A DNA stretch of 64,000 bases, from contig NZ_JNXE01000005.1 in assembly GCF_000716605.1 (NCBI RefSeq), positions 310,001-374,000 of the forward strand, read 5' to 3'. Under the pieces are notes generated by a model that worked only from the letters and a program-made list of their open reading frames with translations, was not told the DNA's origin and ran no database searches. The position numbers were made by a program, and so were the translations under genes. Below, piece after piece: positions 24,502-33,758 of the stretch (position 1 is the first letter of the stretch; each line of letters opens with the position of its first letter). This DNA comes from Streptomyces sp. NRRL F-525. Its GTDB lineage: Bacteria; Actinomycetota; Actinomycetes; Streptomycetales; Streptomycetaceae.

Positions 24502-26154
24502 ATGACCACGAACGTCCGGGAGCCGTCGGCGCTGCCCGCCTCCGCGATACCCGACGGGTGCGTGGACTGGAACGGGGAGCACGCGCGTGTGTGGGCCGAT
24601 GCGGCGGTGCCGTGGTGGGTGCCGGTCCGGCCCCGGCGCTGGTCCGTCGAACTGTCGCTCTGGTGCGCCCTGTTCGTCGCCTTCGCCCTGCTGACGACGA
24701 CGGACCTGCCCCCGGAGCTGGCCACGCTGCTGCCGCTCCAGGCCCTGTGGTGGCTGTGGCGCCCCGAGGCCGTACGGGTCTCCGCGCCCGTTCTGATCAC
24801 GCTGATCGCGATACGGGCCACCGAACTGTCGTGGCCGGCCCTGGTGTGCGCCGCCCTGCTGGTCCTGGCCTCCGTGACGGCCACCGAACTGCGGGCACGC
24901 GCGCGTGCCCGCCAGCGGCACAGCGCCCTGGCGGCGGCGGGCGGTGTCACGGCCCCGCTGCCGGACGCCGACGGGCGGGTGCGGCGGGGCGGGCTCTTCC
25001 TCAAGTTCGGGGCCGGCATCGGCGTACCCGGTGTCGTACTGCTGGCCACCTCGGGCCTGTGGGGCGGGGCGAGCGACCGTGAAGTGGCCCTGGAGGAGGG
25101 CTTGTTCATCGTCGGCCTCGCCCTCACCCTGCTCCTCTCCGGCACCCTCGGCCGACGCCGGGCGACCGCCCTGCGCACATCACCCGCGCCCGTCCTGCGC
25201 GTCCTCGTCGGCAAGGACGACCACGCGGACGCGGTGATCTACGCGACGGACGACACGGAGGCGCTGCGGCCGTTGTTCACGGTCGCGACGAGGGTGGAAA
25301 CGGAGGGGAAGGTGGACGACGAGGCGGAGGCGGAGGAGCTGGAGGATCTCCTCGACGCGCCCGCGAAGACCGGCGCCCGCGCACCCCTGCGGGAAGCCGT
25401 CCTCTACGGCACCCCCTGCGACGGCGCCGAGATCCTGCTGGTCGGCGCCGCGGAGGAGCCCGGCGAACCGCCGGTCGCGGAGTGGTCGACCGGTCCCGTA
25501 CGACCGTTGCCGGAGGGCGCCGCGCGGCGGCGGCTCGCCCGGGAGAAGCGGGCGGCGCTGCGGGCGGAGGTCCGGGCGGCACGGGACGGGGAACTGGCCG
25601 CGACCGTGCGGGCGGGGACCACCGTGGTGCCGGTACGGCGCTGGCGGGCGGGGCCGGTGGACTGGCTGGCGGGCTTCCTGACCGCGCAGTGGTGTCTGGG
25701 GTACTTCCTGCTGGGGATCGACCACAGCCTCTGGTTCCGAGGTGTGCTCCTCCTCTTCGGCCTGATGTGCGCCGTCCGCGTCCCCGTGAAACTGCGCTGG
25801 CGCGTCACCGCCGACCGCACCGGCGTCTGGCTGAACCGGCTGCGCGCCCCGCGCCACATCCCCTGGGACGACCTCCGGGCGGCCCGCACGGAGTCCTTCG
25901 AACTGCAGCTGCGCGTGCGCGACGGCGACGACTGGTCGATGGCCGCGCCCCGCTGGGCCTGGTGGCAACGCCGGCGCGGGCTGATCCATCCCTACGACGC
26001 CCTCGCCGCCGAACTCTCCGCGATGATCGCCGACCCCGCCCTGCGTCCCACGGGGGAGAGCGAAGTGGGCGAGCGGGGACGCCAGTTGTGGCCCTTCGCC
26101 GTACTCCTCGCGCTGGCCTGGACCGTGTTGCTCGTCACCCGCTGGCTGTCCTGA
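24502..26154 (+). CDS. Large membrane protein with C-terminal PH-like domain
   Basis: 550 residues with several TM segments (about 45-100, 170-220, and a pair near 390-430) separated by an acidic cytoplasmic region. The C-terminal third contains KLRWRVTADRTGVWLNRLRAPRHIPWDDLRAARTE, similar to the PH-like part of the preceding protein, and ends with a TM helix. Immediately follows the 23753 gene and probably forms an operon and complex with it. Function unknown. The ATG is a weak choice: AGGG lies 8 bases before it. Confidence 0.7.
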   Translation: MTTNVREPSALPASAIPDGCVDWNGEHARVWADAAVPWWVPVRPRRWSVELSLWCALFVAFALLTTTDLPPELATLLPLQALWWLWRPEAVRVSAPVLITLIAIRATELSWPALVCAALLVLASVTATELRARARARQRHSALAAAGGVTAPLPDADGRVRRGGLFLKFGAGIGVPGVVLLATSGLWGGASDREVALEEGLFIVGLALTLLLSGTLGRRRATALRTSPAPVLRVLVGKDDHADAVIYATDDTEALRPLFTVATRVETEGKVDDEAEAEELEDLLDAPAKTGARAPLREAVLYGTPCDGAEILLVGAAEEPGEPPVAEWSTGPVRPLPEGAARRRLAREKRAALRAEVRAARDGELAATVRAGTTVVPVRRWRAGPVDWLAGFLTAQWCLGYFLLGIDHSLWFRGVLLLFGLMCAVRVPVKLRWRVTADRTGVWLNRLRAPRHIPWDDLRAARTESFELQLRVRDGDDWSMAAPRWAWWQRRRGLIHPYDALAAELSAMIADPALRPTGESEVGERGRQLWPFAVLLALAWTVLLVTRWLS

Positions 26155-26247
26155 CCGCTGTGCGGGGCGGTGCCCCATGCCGACGCTTCCGTCCGCTTAT
26201 TGGCAACGTTGTCCAGACCGTGCGGTGAGCGCTTTCCCTGTGCCTGT

Positions 26248-26269
26248 CCTAGGGGTTACCTAGGGGATA
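26248..26269. repeat. Two 11-bp direct repeats (CCTAGGGG...)
   Basis: CCTAGGGGTTA and CCTAGGGGATA in tandem, ~135 bases upstream of the YegP-like gene. A possible regulator site, or a -10-like AGGGGATAC; not assigned. Confidence 0.4.
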
Positions 26270-26402
26270 CTTCGACATGAAGCGTGGGCCGGGCCACCAC
26301 ATTTGTCTCGTGCCGTTCACTCGTGCCTCAGTAGATTGCTGCTGCCGTCCATAGCGCCGTACCTGCGGGTTTTACTCATCAATGGGCGGCAGGGGTGGGG
26401 AC

Positions 26403-26801
26403 ATGGAGCGGTCCGGTGAGGCGGCAAGACCTGCCGTCGCGGTGATGGGCATGAGATGTCAGATCGACATCGACGGCCGGGGCGGGTTCGGCTGGCGGCT
26501 GGTCGCCCCCAACGGGCGGGCGGTGGCGGTGTCGTTGACCTCGCACGACAGCCACGCGCGATGTCGTACGGCCTTCGTGCGGCTGTGCGCGCGCCACGCC
26601 GAGATGGGCGGCGGCATCCAGCACAGCACCGAGGGCGGCGGCTGGGTGTGGGTCGTGTGGGAGACGTCGGGACGGCATCTCGCCGGTGCGGCGCGGACGT
26701 ACGAGCGGCATGCCACGTGCCGGGCCGCCTACGACCGTTTCCGCGCGATGCTGCCCGAACTGGTGGGTGCGGGGCCGGAGTTATTCGGAGACAGTAGCTG
26801 A
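26403..26801 (+). CDS. YegP-like (DUF1508-type) protein with two repeats and a TTA codon
   Basis: 132 residues. Two tandem ~50-residue units: GFGWRLVAPNGRAVAVSLTSHDSHARCRTAF and GWVWVVWETSGRHLAGAARTYERHATCRAAY, the F/W-x-R/V-x-x-x-N/S-G-R pattern of DUF1508. Function of this family is unknown. ATG 26403 follows GGGGTGGGG; ATG 26382 is an alternative. A TTA Leu codon at 26781-26783, seven codons from the end, makes it a potential bldA-dependent gene. Not clearly in an operon. Confidence 0.7.
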   Translation: MERSGEAARPAVAVMGMRCQIDIDGRGGFGWRLVAPNGRAVAVSLTSHDSHARCRTAFVRLCARHAEMGGGIQHSTEGGGWVWVVWETSGRHLAGAARTYERHATCRAAYDRFRAMLPELVGAGPELFGDSS

Positions 26802-26918
26802 CTTCCGGTCAACTCGCCTGTCCCGCAAGCTAGTTCATCAACTGATACTGCCCCTGGGCGAGTTGGCCATGGTGCGCGCGGGGTGGCCGCAACGGTTGTT
26901 GCCCCCAGGGCACCTCTC

Positions 26919-26938
26919 GTTCACACCTCGGGGTGAGC
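26919..26938. promoter_or_regulatory. 20-bp imperfect palindrome before pstC
   Basis: GTTCACACCTCGGGGTGAGC: arms GTTCACACC and GGGGTGAGC match at 7 of 9 positions. It lies 31 bases before the pstC GTG. The GTTCAC half resembles a PHO-box unit but no repeated 11-mer array is present. Confidence 0.5.
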
Positions 26939-26969
26939 ATGTCAATCGCGGGCCCGGAGCGTCGGGGCC

Positions 26970-28010
26970 GTGCCTGTGCCGAGACGAACCAGACAGCCGC
27001 AGCCCGTGACCGCTCTCGCGGCCGGGCCCGGCGACGACGTGCCGAGACGCCTGTACGCCGACCCGGGTCTGCCCGACCGGATCTTCCGCGTGGTGCTGCG
27101 CTCCGGCGGCACCTTCGTGCTGGCCGTCATGCTGCTCGTGGGCGGCTTCCTGCTCTACCGGGCGTGGCTGGCGCTGGACAAGGCCGGCTGGTCCTTCCTC
27201 ACCACCGCCCAATGGGCCCCGGACCAGGGGAACTTCGGGATCGCGGCCGTGCTCGTCGGTACCGTGCTGATCGCGGTCGTCGCCGTGCTGGTCGCCGTAC
27301 CGCTGGCCACCGGCGCGGCCCTGTACATCTCGGAGTACGCACCGGCCCGGTTGCGCCGGACGCTGATCAGCACCGTCGACCTGATGGCCGCCGTGCCGTC
27401 GGTGGTCTACGGCCTGTGGGGGGTGTTCTTCCTCCAGGACAAGGTGCTGCCGGTCGCCCGCTGGATCTCCACCTACTTCGGCTGGATCCCCGTCTTCGAC
27501 GTGCGCGGCGCCGACCCAGCCGACCCGCTGGCGCCCGAGAGTCTCTACACCTCCTCGACGTTCATCGCGGGACTCGTCGTCGGCATGATGATCGCGCCGA
27601 TCGTCTGCTCGATCATGCGCGAGGTCTTCTCCCAGGCCCCCGCCGGTGAGCGCGAGGGCGCCTACGCGCTCGGCGCGACCCGCTGGGGCATGATCCGCAG
27701 CGTCGTGCTGCCGTTCGGGCGCGGCGGGATGATCGGCGGCACCATGCTCGGGCTCGGCCGGGCGCTCGGCGAGACCATCGCCATCTTCATGATCATCTCG
27801 GTGACCTTCGACATCCAGTGGCACGTCCTGCAGTCCGGCACCAGCTCGATCGCCTCGCTGATCGCACTCCACTACGGCGAGGCCAGCGAGTTCGGCATGT
27901 CCGCGCTGATGGCGGCCGGCTTCGCGCTGTTCCTCATGACGCTGATCGTCAACTTCGCGGCCTCCTCCATCGTCGCCCGGTCCCGCTCGGGCGCGACGAG
28001 CGACGCCTGA
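26970..28010 (+). CDS. pstC: Pst-type ABC permease PstC
   Basis: 346 residues, six or so TM segments. The coupling EAA loop is visible: REGAYALGATRWGMIRSVVLPFGRGGMIGG, and the family block TVDLMAAVPSVVYGLWG. PstC with PstA forms the phosphate-import channel. GTG start 26970 with GGAG (26956-26959). First gene of an unusual Pst-like cluster running to 39210. This is not the usual pst operon order (pstSCAB), so the transported ligand may be phosphate or another oxyanion. Confidence 0.88.
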   Translation: MPVPRRTRQPQPVTALAAGPGDDVPRRLYADPGLPDRIFRVVLRSGGTFVLAVMLLVGGFLLYRAWLALDKAGWSFLTTAQWAPDQGNFGIAAVLVGTVLIAVVAVLVAVPLATGAALYISEYAPARLRRTLISTVDLMAAVPSVVYGLWGVFFLQDKVLPVARWISTYFGWIPVFDVRGADPADPLAPESLYTSSTFIAGLVVGMMIAPIVCSIMREVFSQAPAGEREGAYALGATRWGMIRSVVLPFGRGGMIGGTMLGLGRALGETIAIFMIISVTFDIQWHVLQSGTSSIASLIALHYGEASEFGMSALMAAGFALFLMTLIVNFAASSIVARSRSGATSDA

Positions 28011-28086
28011 CGAACCCCTGCTCTTCCCCCCCAACTCCCCGGTGCCCGCAGCCCGTTACACCACAGCCAGACAGGAATGAGCGACC

Positions 28087-29343
28087 ATGACCGTTGCCCC
28101 TGAAGCGCCCGGCGCGCGTCAGGCGACCGGCCGTCCGCGCACCACGCTGCCGGGCCCCGCGCGCACCGCCGAGCCGGGCGGCGAGCGCCGCCGCGCCCTG
28201 ACCCGGCTGCGCGCCACCGACACGTACGCCGTCGTCGGCGCCGCCGCCTCCGCGCTGTCGCTGACCTGGCTGCTGTTCGCCTGGGTGCTCCCCTTCAACG
28301 GCGCGGTCGGCTTCGTCGTCCTGGCGTACGGCCTCTTCCTGCTGGTCTACGCGCTGCTGGTCTCCTTCGACGAGGACGGGCCCGCCATAGTCGACCGGAT
28401 CGCGGCGGCGGTCGTCCGGTCGATGGGTGTGCTGCTGGTCGTGATCCTCGCGTTCGTCGTCGTGTACGCGCTGGTCGAGGGCCGCAAGGCGCTGGTGCAC
28501 CTGAACTTCTTCACCCAGGACATGAAGCTGGCGGGACCGCTGGAGCCGCTCAGCGTGGGCGGCGCGCTGCACGCGGCGGCCGGCACCCTCATCATGATCA
28601 CCATCGCGCTGCTGATCACCGTCCCGGCCGGGCTGGTCTGCGCGGTGTTCCTCACCGAAGTGCCCGGCGGCTACGCCCGGTTCGTGCGCACCATCGTCGA
28701 GGCGATGACAGCGCTGCCGTCGATCGTCGCCGGCCTGTTCATCTACGCCACCGTGATCCTGGGCCTCGGCCTGAGCCAGTCGGGTCTCGCCGCCGGGCTC
28801 GCGCTCTCGGTGATGATGCTGCCGATCATCATCAGGGCCGCCGACGTCGTCATCCGGCTGGTGCCCGGCACCCTGCGCGAGGCCAGTTACGCGATGGGCA
28901 CGAGCCGTTGGCGCACGGTGTGGCACGTCGTCCTGCCGACCTGCCGCTCGGGCCTGACCACCGCCGTGATCCTCGGCACCGCGCGCGGTATCGGCGAGAC
29001 CTCCCCGGTGCTGCTGACCGCGGGCTACACCAACGACCTCAACCTCAACCCGCTGCACGACCCGATGGTCTCCCTGCCGCTGGTCACCTTCGAGTACGTC
29101 AAGTCGCCCGAGCCGAACATGATTTCGCGCGGTTTCGGTACGGCCGCTCTGCTGATGACGCTGGTGCTGCTGCTGTTCGTGGCCGCGCGCATCGTCGGCG
29201 GGCGCGGACCAGGGCAGTTGAGCCGCCGTCAGGAACACCGGCGCGTCCTCGCGTCGCGACGTGACGCGCGTCGCTTCGACGACCGCCCCGCCCTCTCCGC
29301 TCCCAGCCCCAACGCCCTCACCGAACCCGGGAGTTCGTCGTGA
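28087..29343 (+). CDS. pstA: Pst-type ABC permease PstA
   Basis: 418 residues. After a ~45-residue polar N terminus and two to three extra TM segments it has PstA features: FLTEVPGGYARFVRTIVEAMTALPSIVAGLFIYA and coupling loop LREASYAMGTSRWRTVWHVVLPTCRSGL. It is about 120 residues longer than usual PstA, with extra N-terminal TM helices and a ~45-residue basic C-terminal tail. Its stop overlaps the next GTG (GTGA), so it is coupled to the binding-protein gene. Confidence 0.87.
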   Translation: MTVAPEAPGARQATGRPRTTLPGPARTAEPGGERRRALTRLRATDTYAVVGAAASALSLTWLLFAWVLPFNGAVGFVVLAYGLFLLVYALLVSFDEDGPAIVDRIAAAVVRSMGVLLVVILAFVVVYALVEGRKALVHLNFFTQDMKLAGPLEPLSVGGALHAAAGTLIMITIALLITVPAGLVCAVFLTEVPGGYARFVRTIVEAMTALPSIVAGLFIYATVILGLGLSQSGLAAGLALSVMMLPIIIRAADVVIRLVPGTLREASYAMGTSRWRTVWHVVLPTCRSGLTTAVILGTARGIGETSPVLLTAGYTNDLNLNPLHDPMVSLPLVTFEYVKSPEPNMISRGFGTAALLMTLVLLLFVAARIVGGRGPGQLSRRQEHRRVLASRRDARRFDDRPALSAPSPNALTEPGSSS

Positions 29344-31043
29344 AACCCGCCGCTCGATTCCGTCTGGCGGCCACCGTGCTGTCACTGCTGTGCGCCGTGC
29401 TCGCCGCCCAACCGTCGTCCGCCGCTGCCGCCTCGTACGCGAAGATCACCGGCTCCGGCTCGACCTGGAGCTCCAACGCGGTCCAGCAGTGGGTCCGCAA
29501 CGTCAAGGCCAACTACGGCATGACGGTGAACTTCTCGGCCAACGGCTCCTCGCAGGGCCGCCAGCAGTTCAAGAACAACACCGTCGACTTCGCGGTCTCC
29601 GAGATCCCCTACGGCCTCAAGGAGCAGGGCGTCACCGAGGTCCCGCCGAGCCGCGGCTACGCCTACATGCCGATCGTGGCCGGCGGTACGGCGTTCATGT
29701 ACAACCTCAAGATCAACGGCAAGATGGTCACCAACCTGCGGCTCTCCGGCGACGTACTCACCAAGATCTTCACCGGGAAGATCACCCGCTGGAACGACCC
29801 CGCGATCGCCGCCGACAACCCGGGCCTGACCATGCCGGCCCGCGCGATCGTCCCGGTCGTCCGCTCGGACGGCTCGGGCACCAGCGCGCAGTTCACCACC
29901 TGGATGTCCAAGGAGTACCCGGCGCTGTGGAGCGACTACTGCTCCCGCACCGGGCGCGGCAGCGGCAACTGCGGCATGACCTCGTTCTACCCGCTGCTCA
30001 GCGGCTCCACGATGGTCTCCAAGTCCGGCTCGCTCGGCGTCTCCGGCCATGTCCGCCAGCCCTCCGGCGAGGGCGCGATCACCTACGTCGAGTACTCCTA
30101 CGCCAAGAACACCGGCTTCCCGGTGGCCAAGGTGCTCAACAAGGACAACTACTACGTCGAGCCGACCGCGGCGAGCGTCGCGGTGGCGCTGACCAAGGCC
30201 GAGATCAACGAGAACAAGCAGTCCTCGAACTACCTCACCCAGATCCTCGACAACGTCTACACGAACCCGGACGCCCGCACCTACCCGCTGTCCAGCTACA
30301 GCTACATGATCCTGCCGACGAAGGTGGAGGCGGGCTTCACCACCGCCAAGGGCAACTCCCTCGGCACGTTCGCCCGTTACTTCCTGTGCGACGGACAGCA
30401 GCAGGCGGACGACCTGGGCTACTCGCCGCTGCCGAAGAACCTCGTCGAGGCGGGCTTCGAGCAGATCCGCAAGGTCCCGGGCGCGCCCACCAGCACCATC
30501 AACATCAACGACTGCCGCAACCCCACCTTCTCCGGCGGCGTCAACACCCTGACCAAGAACGCCCCTTACCCCAAGTCCTGCGACAAGAAGGGGTCGACGC
30601 AGTGCACCACCGGCACGGCCGGCGCGGCGGGCACCGACACCCCGGTGAAGCCCGCGGCCAACGGCGGTAGCACCTCCGGCGGCACCAACTCCTCGACCGG
30701 CGGCTCCACTTCGGGCGGTTCCGCCGCCCCGGGCACCACCGGCGGCACCGACACCAACGGCGACGGAAAGCCCGACAGCACCGCGAGCGCCGCGGCCGGC
30801 GGCACCTCCGGGGCGTCCATCGACCCCGACACCGGCGAGGTGGTCAGCGGCGACGGGACCGGCACCGGCACCGGCGACACGTCCGTCGTGGCCAACCCGG
30901 TCGCCCTCGCCTCCGACAACGGCCTAGGGATGCGCGGCGCCCTGATGGCGCTGTCGGCCGTCCTGCTCGTCGCGGTGGTCGTCGGACCACCGCTCACCGC
31001 GCGGATGCTGGCCGCCCGCTCGCGCCGCAGGAGGGAGTTCTGA
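29340..31043 (+). CDS. Membrane-anchored PstS-like phosphate-binding protein
   Basis: 567 residues: signal peptide (to ~AQPSSAAAA), PstS-like domain (YAKITGSGSTWSSNAVQQW ... NFSANGSSQGRQQF ... VDFAVSEIPY ... VRSDGSGTS), a ~130-residue Gly/Ser/Thr linker, then a TM helix (about 535-555) and Arg-rich tail. Phosphate ligands Ser/Thr and Arg-Ser-Gly-Thr are present, but the usual Asp of VDFGASD is Glu here. Normal PstS is a lipoprotein; here a C-terminal anchor replaces the lipobox. GTG start overlaps pstA stop. Confidence 0.87.
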   Translation: MKPAARFRLAATVLSLLCAVLAAQPSSAAAASYAKITGSGSTWSSNAVQQWVRNVKANYGMTVNFSANGSSQGRQQFKNNTVDFAVSEIPYGLKEQGVTEVPPSRGYAYMPIVAGGTAFMYNLKINGKMVTNLRLSGDVLTKIFTGKITRWNDPAIAADNPGLTMPARAIVPVVRSDGSGTSAQFTTWMSKEYPALWSDYCSRTGRGSGNCGMTSFYPLLSGSTMVSKSGSLGVSGHVRQPSGEGAITYVEYSYAKNTGFPVAKVLNKDNYYVEPTAASVAVALTKAEINENKQSSNYLTQILDNVYTNPDARTYPLSSYSYMILPTKVEAGFTTAKGNSLGTFARYFLCDGQQQADDLGYSPLPKNLVEAGFEQIRKVPGAPTSTININDCRNPTFSGGVNTLTKNAPYPKSCDKKGSTQCTTGTAGAAGTDTPVKPAANGGSTSGGTNSSTGGSTSGGSAAPGTTGGTDTNGDGKPDSTASAAAGGTSGASIDPDTGEVVSGDGTGTGTGDTSVVANPVALASDNGLGMRGALMALSAVLLVAVVVGPPLTARMLAARSRRRREF

Positions 31044-33496
31044 TGAGACGGCTGACGGTACGACGGCGGGTGACCGCGGGCGTGGGCTGTCTGGTGTCCG
31101 CCCTGGTGCTGGCGGTGCTGCCGCTGCCCCGGGGAGCGGACCAAGCGCAGGCGGCCACGGCCGAGAGCTCGGCGGTGACCGAGAGCGGGACGAAGGGGCC
31201 GTACGACGACTTCTCGAACCTCAAGGTCACCGTGCATCAGACGAAGGACCTGACCGGGCAGGGCGTGCGGGTGACCTGGACGGGCGGGGCGCCGTCCGAG
31301 AACTCGTACTCCAACTTCCTTTCGGTCATGCAGTGTTGGGGGGACGAGGCGTCCGGGCCGGACCGTACCCAGTGCGAGTACGGACTCGCGTCGGGCGCGC
31401 AGGCGGGAAACGGCCGGTTCGTGTACCAGGGCGGCGGTTCGCTCGGTGATCCGCTGGAGACGGAGTCCGCTACCCCGGTCGACCGGAACGGCACCCACTA
31501 CGCGCCGTTCCGGCCGGTCGAGGGGCAGGGCGACCCGACCACGAGCGGCACGGACATCACGTACTTCAACGACGGGGACACCAACGCCGTCGCGTTCCTG
31601 CCGAACGACGGGAACGGCGGCGGCGACATGTCGTTCGAGCTGAAGTCGGCCGTGGAGCAGCCCGCCCTGGGCTGCGGCGCCCGCACCACCTCGGCCGGCA
31701 CGATCCAGCCCTGCTGGCTGGTGGTCGTGCCCCGCGGCACCCACAACGCCGGTGGCAGTCCCTACAAGTCGGGCGACGCGGTCTCCTCCTCGCTGAGCCG
31801 GTCGAACTGGGACCAGCGCATCGCGTTCCGGCTCGGCTTCGCGCCGGTCACCGACAACTGCGACCCGAGCAAGCCCGAGCGCGGGATCATGGGCTCCGAA
31901 CTGGCCACCGACGCCGTCACGTCGTGGCAGAGCGCGCTGTGCCGGACCGGCACGTACCGGTTCAACTACACCCAGTCCGGCGAGCAGCAGGCCCGGGACG
32001 CCGTGACCTCGGGTGACGCGCTGGCGGGGCTCGCCATGACGGTGGATCCCGTCGAACCGGTCGACGGGGGACCCCAGGTGGTGCACGCGCCGGTCGCGGT
32101 CACCGGGCTGACGATCGGCTTCGTCTGGATGTACGACGTCACGGGCGGCACGGTGCCGCTGACGGAGCTCAAGCTCAACCAGAGGCTGCTGGCCAAGGTG
32201 CTCACGCAGTCCTATCCCCTCAGCCTGATCAAGCCGGGCGACAAGGTGCCCAGCTACCTCGCCGCCAACCCGGACTCGCTCGTCAAGGACCCGGAATTCC
32301 TCAAACTCAATCCCGGTCTCGCGGGCCAGGCGGCCGCCAACACCCCCTTGGGTCTGGCCGTCGCCGTGGACAACACCGACTCCGCCAACCTGGTGTGGAA
32401 ATACATTCTGGCGGACAACGACGCGAAGGAATTCATCGCGGGGAAAGCCGATCCCTGGGGAATGAAGGTGAATCCCGCGTACGAGAACGGGGTGCTCTCG
32501 GATTCCCTGGATTTCTTCCCCAAGACGGATCTCACGCCCACGACCACCCAGTGCGGGGGCGGCTACCCCGATTTCACGTACACCGGCCTTGACGTGGTCC
32601 CGTACATGAACGACATGCACGACGCGGCGCTGAAGATACGCCGTGGCTCCATCGGCACCGCGTACAACTGCGATTTCACCACCCTTCCGACGAAGCCGGC
32701 CGCGATCGACCGCCCGATTCCCACGCAGCAGCGCCAGTTCGGCCTGGTCGACAACGCCTCCGCGGTGCGTTACCTGCTGGGCGCCGCCGCCCTGCCGAAC
32801 GCCGACGGGCAGTACGTCAAGCCCACCACCGACTCCCTGCTCAAGGCCGTCGCCGAGATGCCCGACTCCGACGTGTCCGGCGTCAAGGCGCCCGCCCCCG
32901 GCAGCATGAAGGACGGCGCCTATCCGCTGACCGCCGTGGTCTACGCGGCGGCCTCCCTCGACCAGGCCAAGGACGCCCGCCTCGACTACGCCAGGGTGAT
33001 GCGCTACGCGGCCGGGGACGGCCAGACCCAGGGCACCGTGAAGGGCCAACTGCCGTACGGATACGCCCCGTTGCCCACGGCGATGCGCACGCAGGCGCAG
33101 CAGGCGGCGGCCCGGCTGGAGAAGGGCGTGCCGGACGCCGACGGGTCCGCCGGCGGTACGTCGTCCGGAGGCGGCGGCGACCTGAGCGGCACCGGCAGCG
33201 GCGGCTCGGTGTCCGGCGGTGCGGACGGTGGCGTCGGCGGTGCCACCGGCGCCGGTGCGGGCAGCACCTCGGGCGCCACCGCCGACGCCTCGGACACCGC
33301 CAGGCCCTCCACCGCCCCGACGGAGACCGACCCGGCCAGGCAGAACGTTGCCCAGTCCGGCGGCGCCACACCGTCGGAGGTGCTCGGGATCGTCCGCTGG
33401 GTCCTGCTCGGCGTCCTCGTCGCCGGCGGAGCGGCCGCCCTCGCGGGCCCGGTCGCGCTGCGCCTCTCGACGCGGCGTCGGGCGGCCGCCGACTGA
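31043..33496 (+). CDS. Large membrane-anchored binding-protein-like surface protein
   Basis: 817 residues: signal peptide (about 1-38), a long extracellular part with PBP-like segments (DALAGLAMTVDPVEPVDGG; VHAPVAVTGLTIGFVWMYDVTGGTVPLTELKLNQRLLAKVLTQSYPL, echoing phosphate-binding proteins), eight or so Cys, a Gly/Ser-rich linker and a C-terminal TM helix plus Arg tail (about 780-817). Starts at the last base of the preceding stop (31043). Much larger than PstS; probably a second, divergent binding subunit or receptor. Function inferred only from location and partial PBP-like pattern. Confidence 0.72.
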   Translation: MRRLTVRRRVTAGVGCLVSALVLAVLPLPRGADQAQAATAESSAVTESGTKGPYDDFSNLKVTVHQTKDLTGQGVRVTWTGGAPSENSYSNFLSVMQCWGDEASGPDRTQCEYGLASGAQAGNGRFVYQGGGSLGDPLETESATPVDRNGTHYAPFRPVEGQGDPTTSGTDITYFNDGDTNAVAFLPNDGNGGGDMSFELKSAVEQPALGCGARTTSAGTIQPCWLVVVPRGTHNAGGSPYKSGDAVSSSLSRSNWDQRIAFRLGFAPVTDNCDPSKPERGIMGSELATDAVTSWQSALCRTGTYRFNYTQSGEQQARDAVTSGDALAGLAMTVDPVEPVDGGPQVVHAPVAVTGLTIGFVWMYDVTGGTVPLTELKLNQRLLAKVLTQSYPLSLIKPGDKVPSYLAANPDSLVKDPEFLKLNPGLAGQAAANTPLGLAVAVDNTDSANLVWKYILADNDAKEFIAGKADPWGMKVNPAYENGVLSDSLDFFPKTDLTPTTTQCGGGYPDFTYTGLDVVPYMNDMHDAALKIRRGSIGTAYNCDFTTLPTKPAAIDRPIPTQQRQFGLVDNASAVRYLLGAAALPNADGQYVKPTTDSLLKAVAEMPDSDVSGVKAPAPGSMKDGAYPLTAVVYAAASLDQAKDARLDYARVMRYAAGDGQTQGTVKGQLPYGYAPLPTAMRTQAQQAAARLEKGVPDADGSAGGTSSGGGGDLSGTGSGGSVSGGADGGVGGATGAGAGSTSGATADASDTARPSTAPTETDPARQNVAQSGGATPSEVLGIVRWVLLGVLVAGGAAALAGPVALRLSTRRRAAAD

Positions 33497-33504
33497 GTTT
33501 CCCG

Positions 33505-33554
33505 GGTGTCCGGATTTCCCGGGGCGCATTCCGTCCCCGGGAAATCCGCACACC
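33505..33554 (+). terminator. Strong hairpin after the large surface protein gene
   Basis: 20-nt arms 33505-33524 and 33535-33554 pair with a single C-C mismatch around a 10-base loop. Marks the end of the pstC-pstA-SBP-SBP transcript. No long T-run follows. Confidence 0.8.
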
Positions 33555-33659
33555 GTCGGGTGAATTCCCTTGGAGTCACTTAGGAAAGGGAGTCGTAACC
33601 TGATGACCGGCTGGAATTAGTGGTCCTGGGAAGCGATTCTACGGAATTGTTCTGCGTGG

Positions 33660-33675
33660 CCGGCCGACGGGCCGG
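33660..33675. other. GC-rich hairpin in the 33497-33758 gap
   Basis: CCGGCC-GACG-GGCCGG lies in an otherwise lower-GC 260-base region that must hold the promoter of the next gene. No convincing -10/-35 pair was identified. Confidence 0.35.
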
Positions 33676-33758
33676 TGGCGAAAGAGATCCGGATTCTTCT
33701 TGTGCGTCTTCCGCTTGTACGTCCTTTGCTCGATCCGTTTCCACGGAGGAGAACCCAA

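Noticed and set aside
26895..26960. Canonical PHO box for pstC
   Set aside because: Only one GTTCAC-like unit is seen and it is in a palindrome, not in tandem 11-mers; not called as PhoP site.
30566..33553. Minus-strand open frame of 995 codons
   Set aside because: Shadow of the pst-cluster genes on the + strand; low-complexity Arg/Gly/Val composition and no family match.
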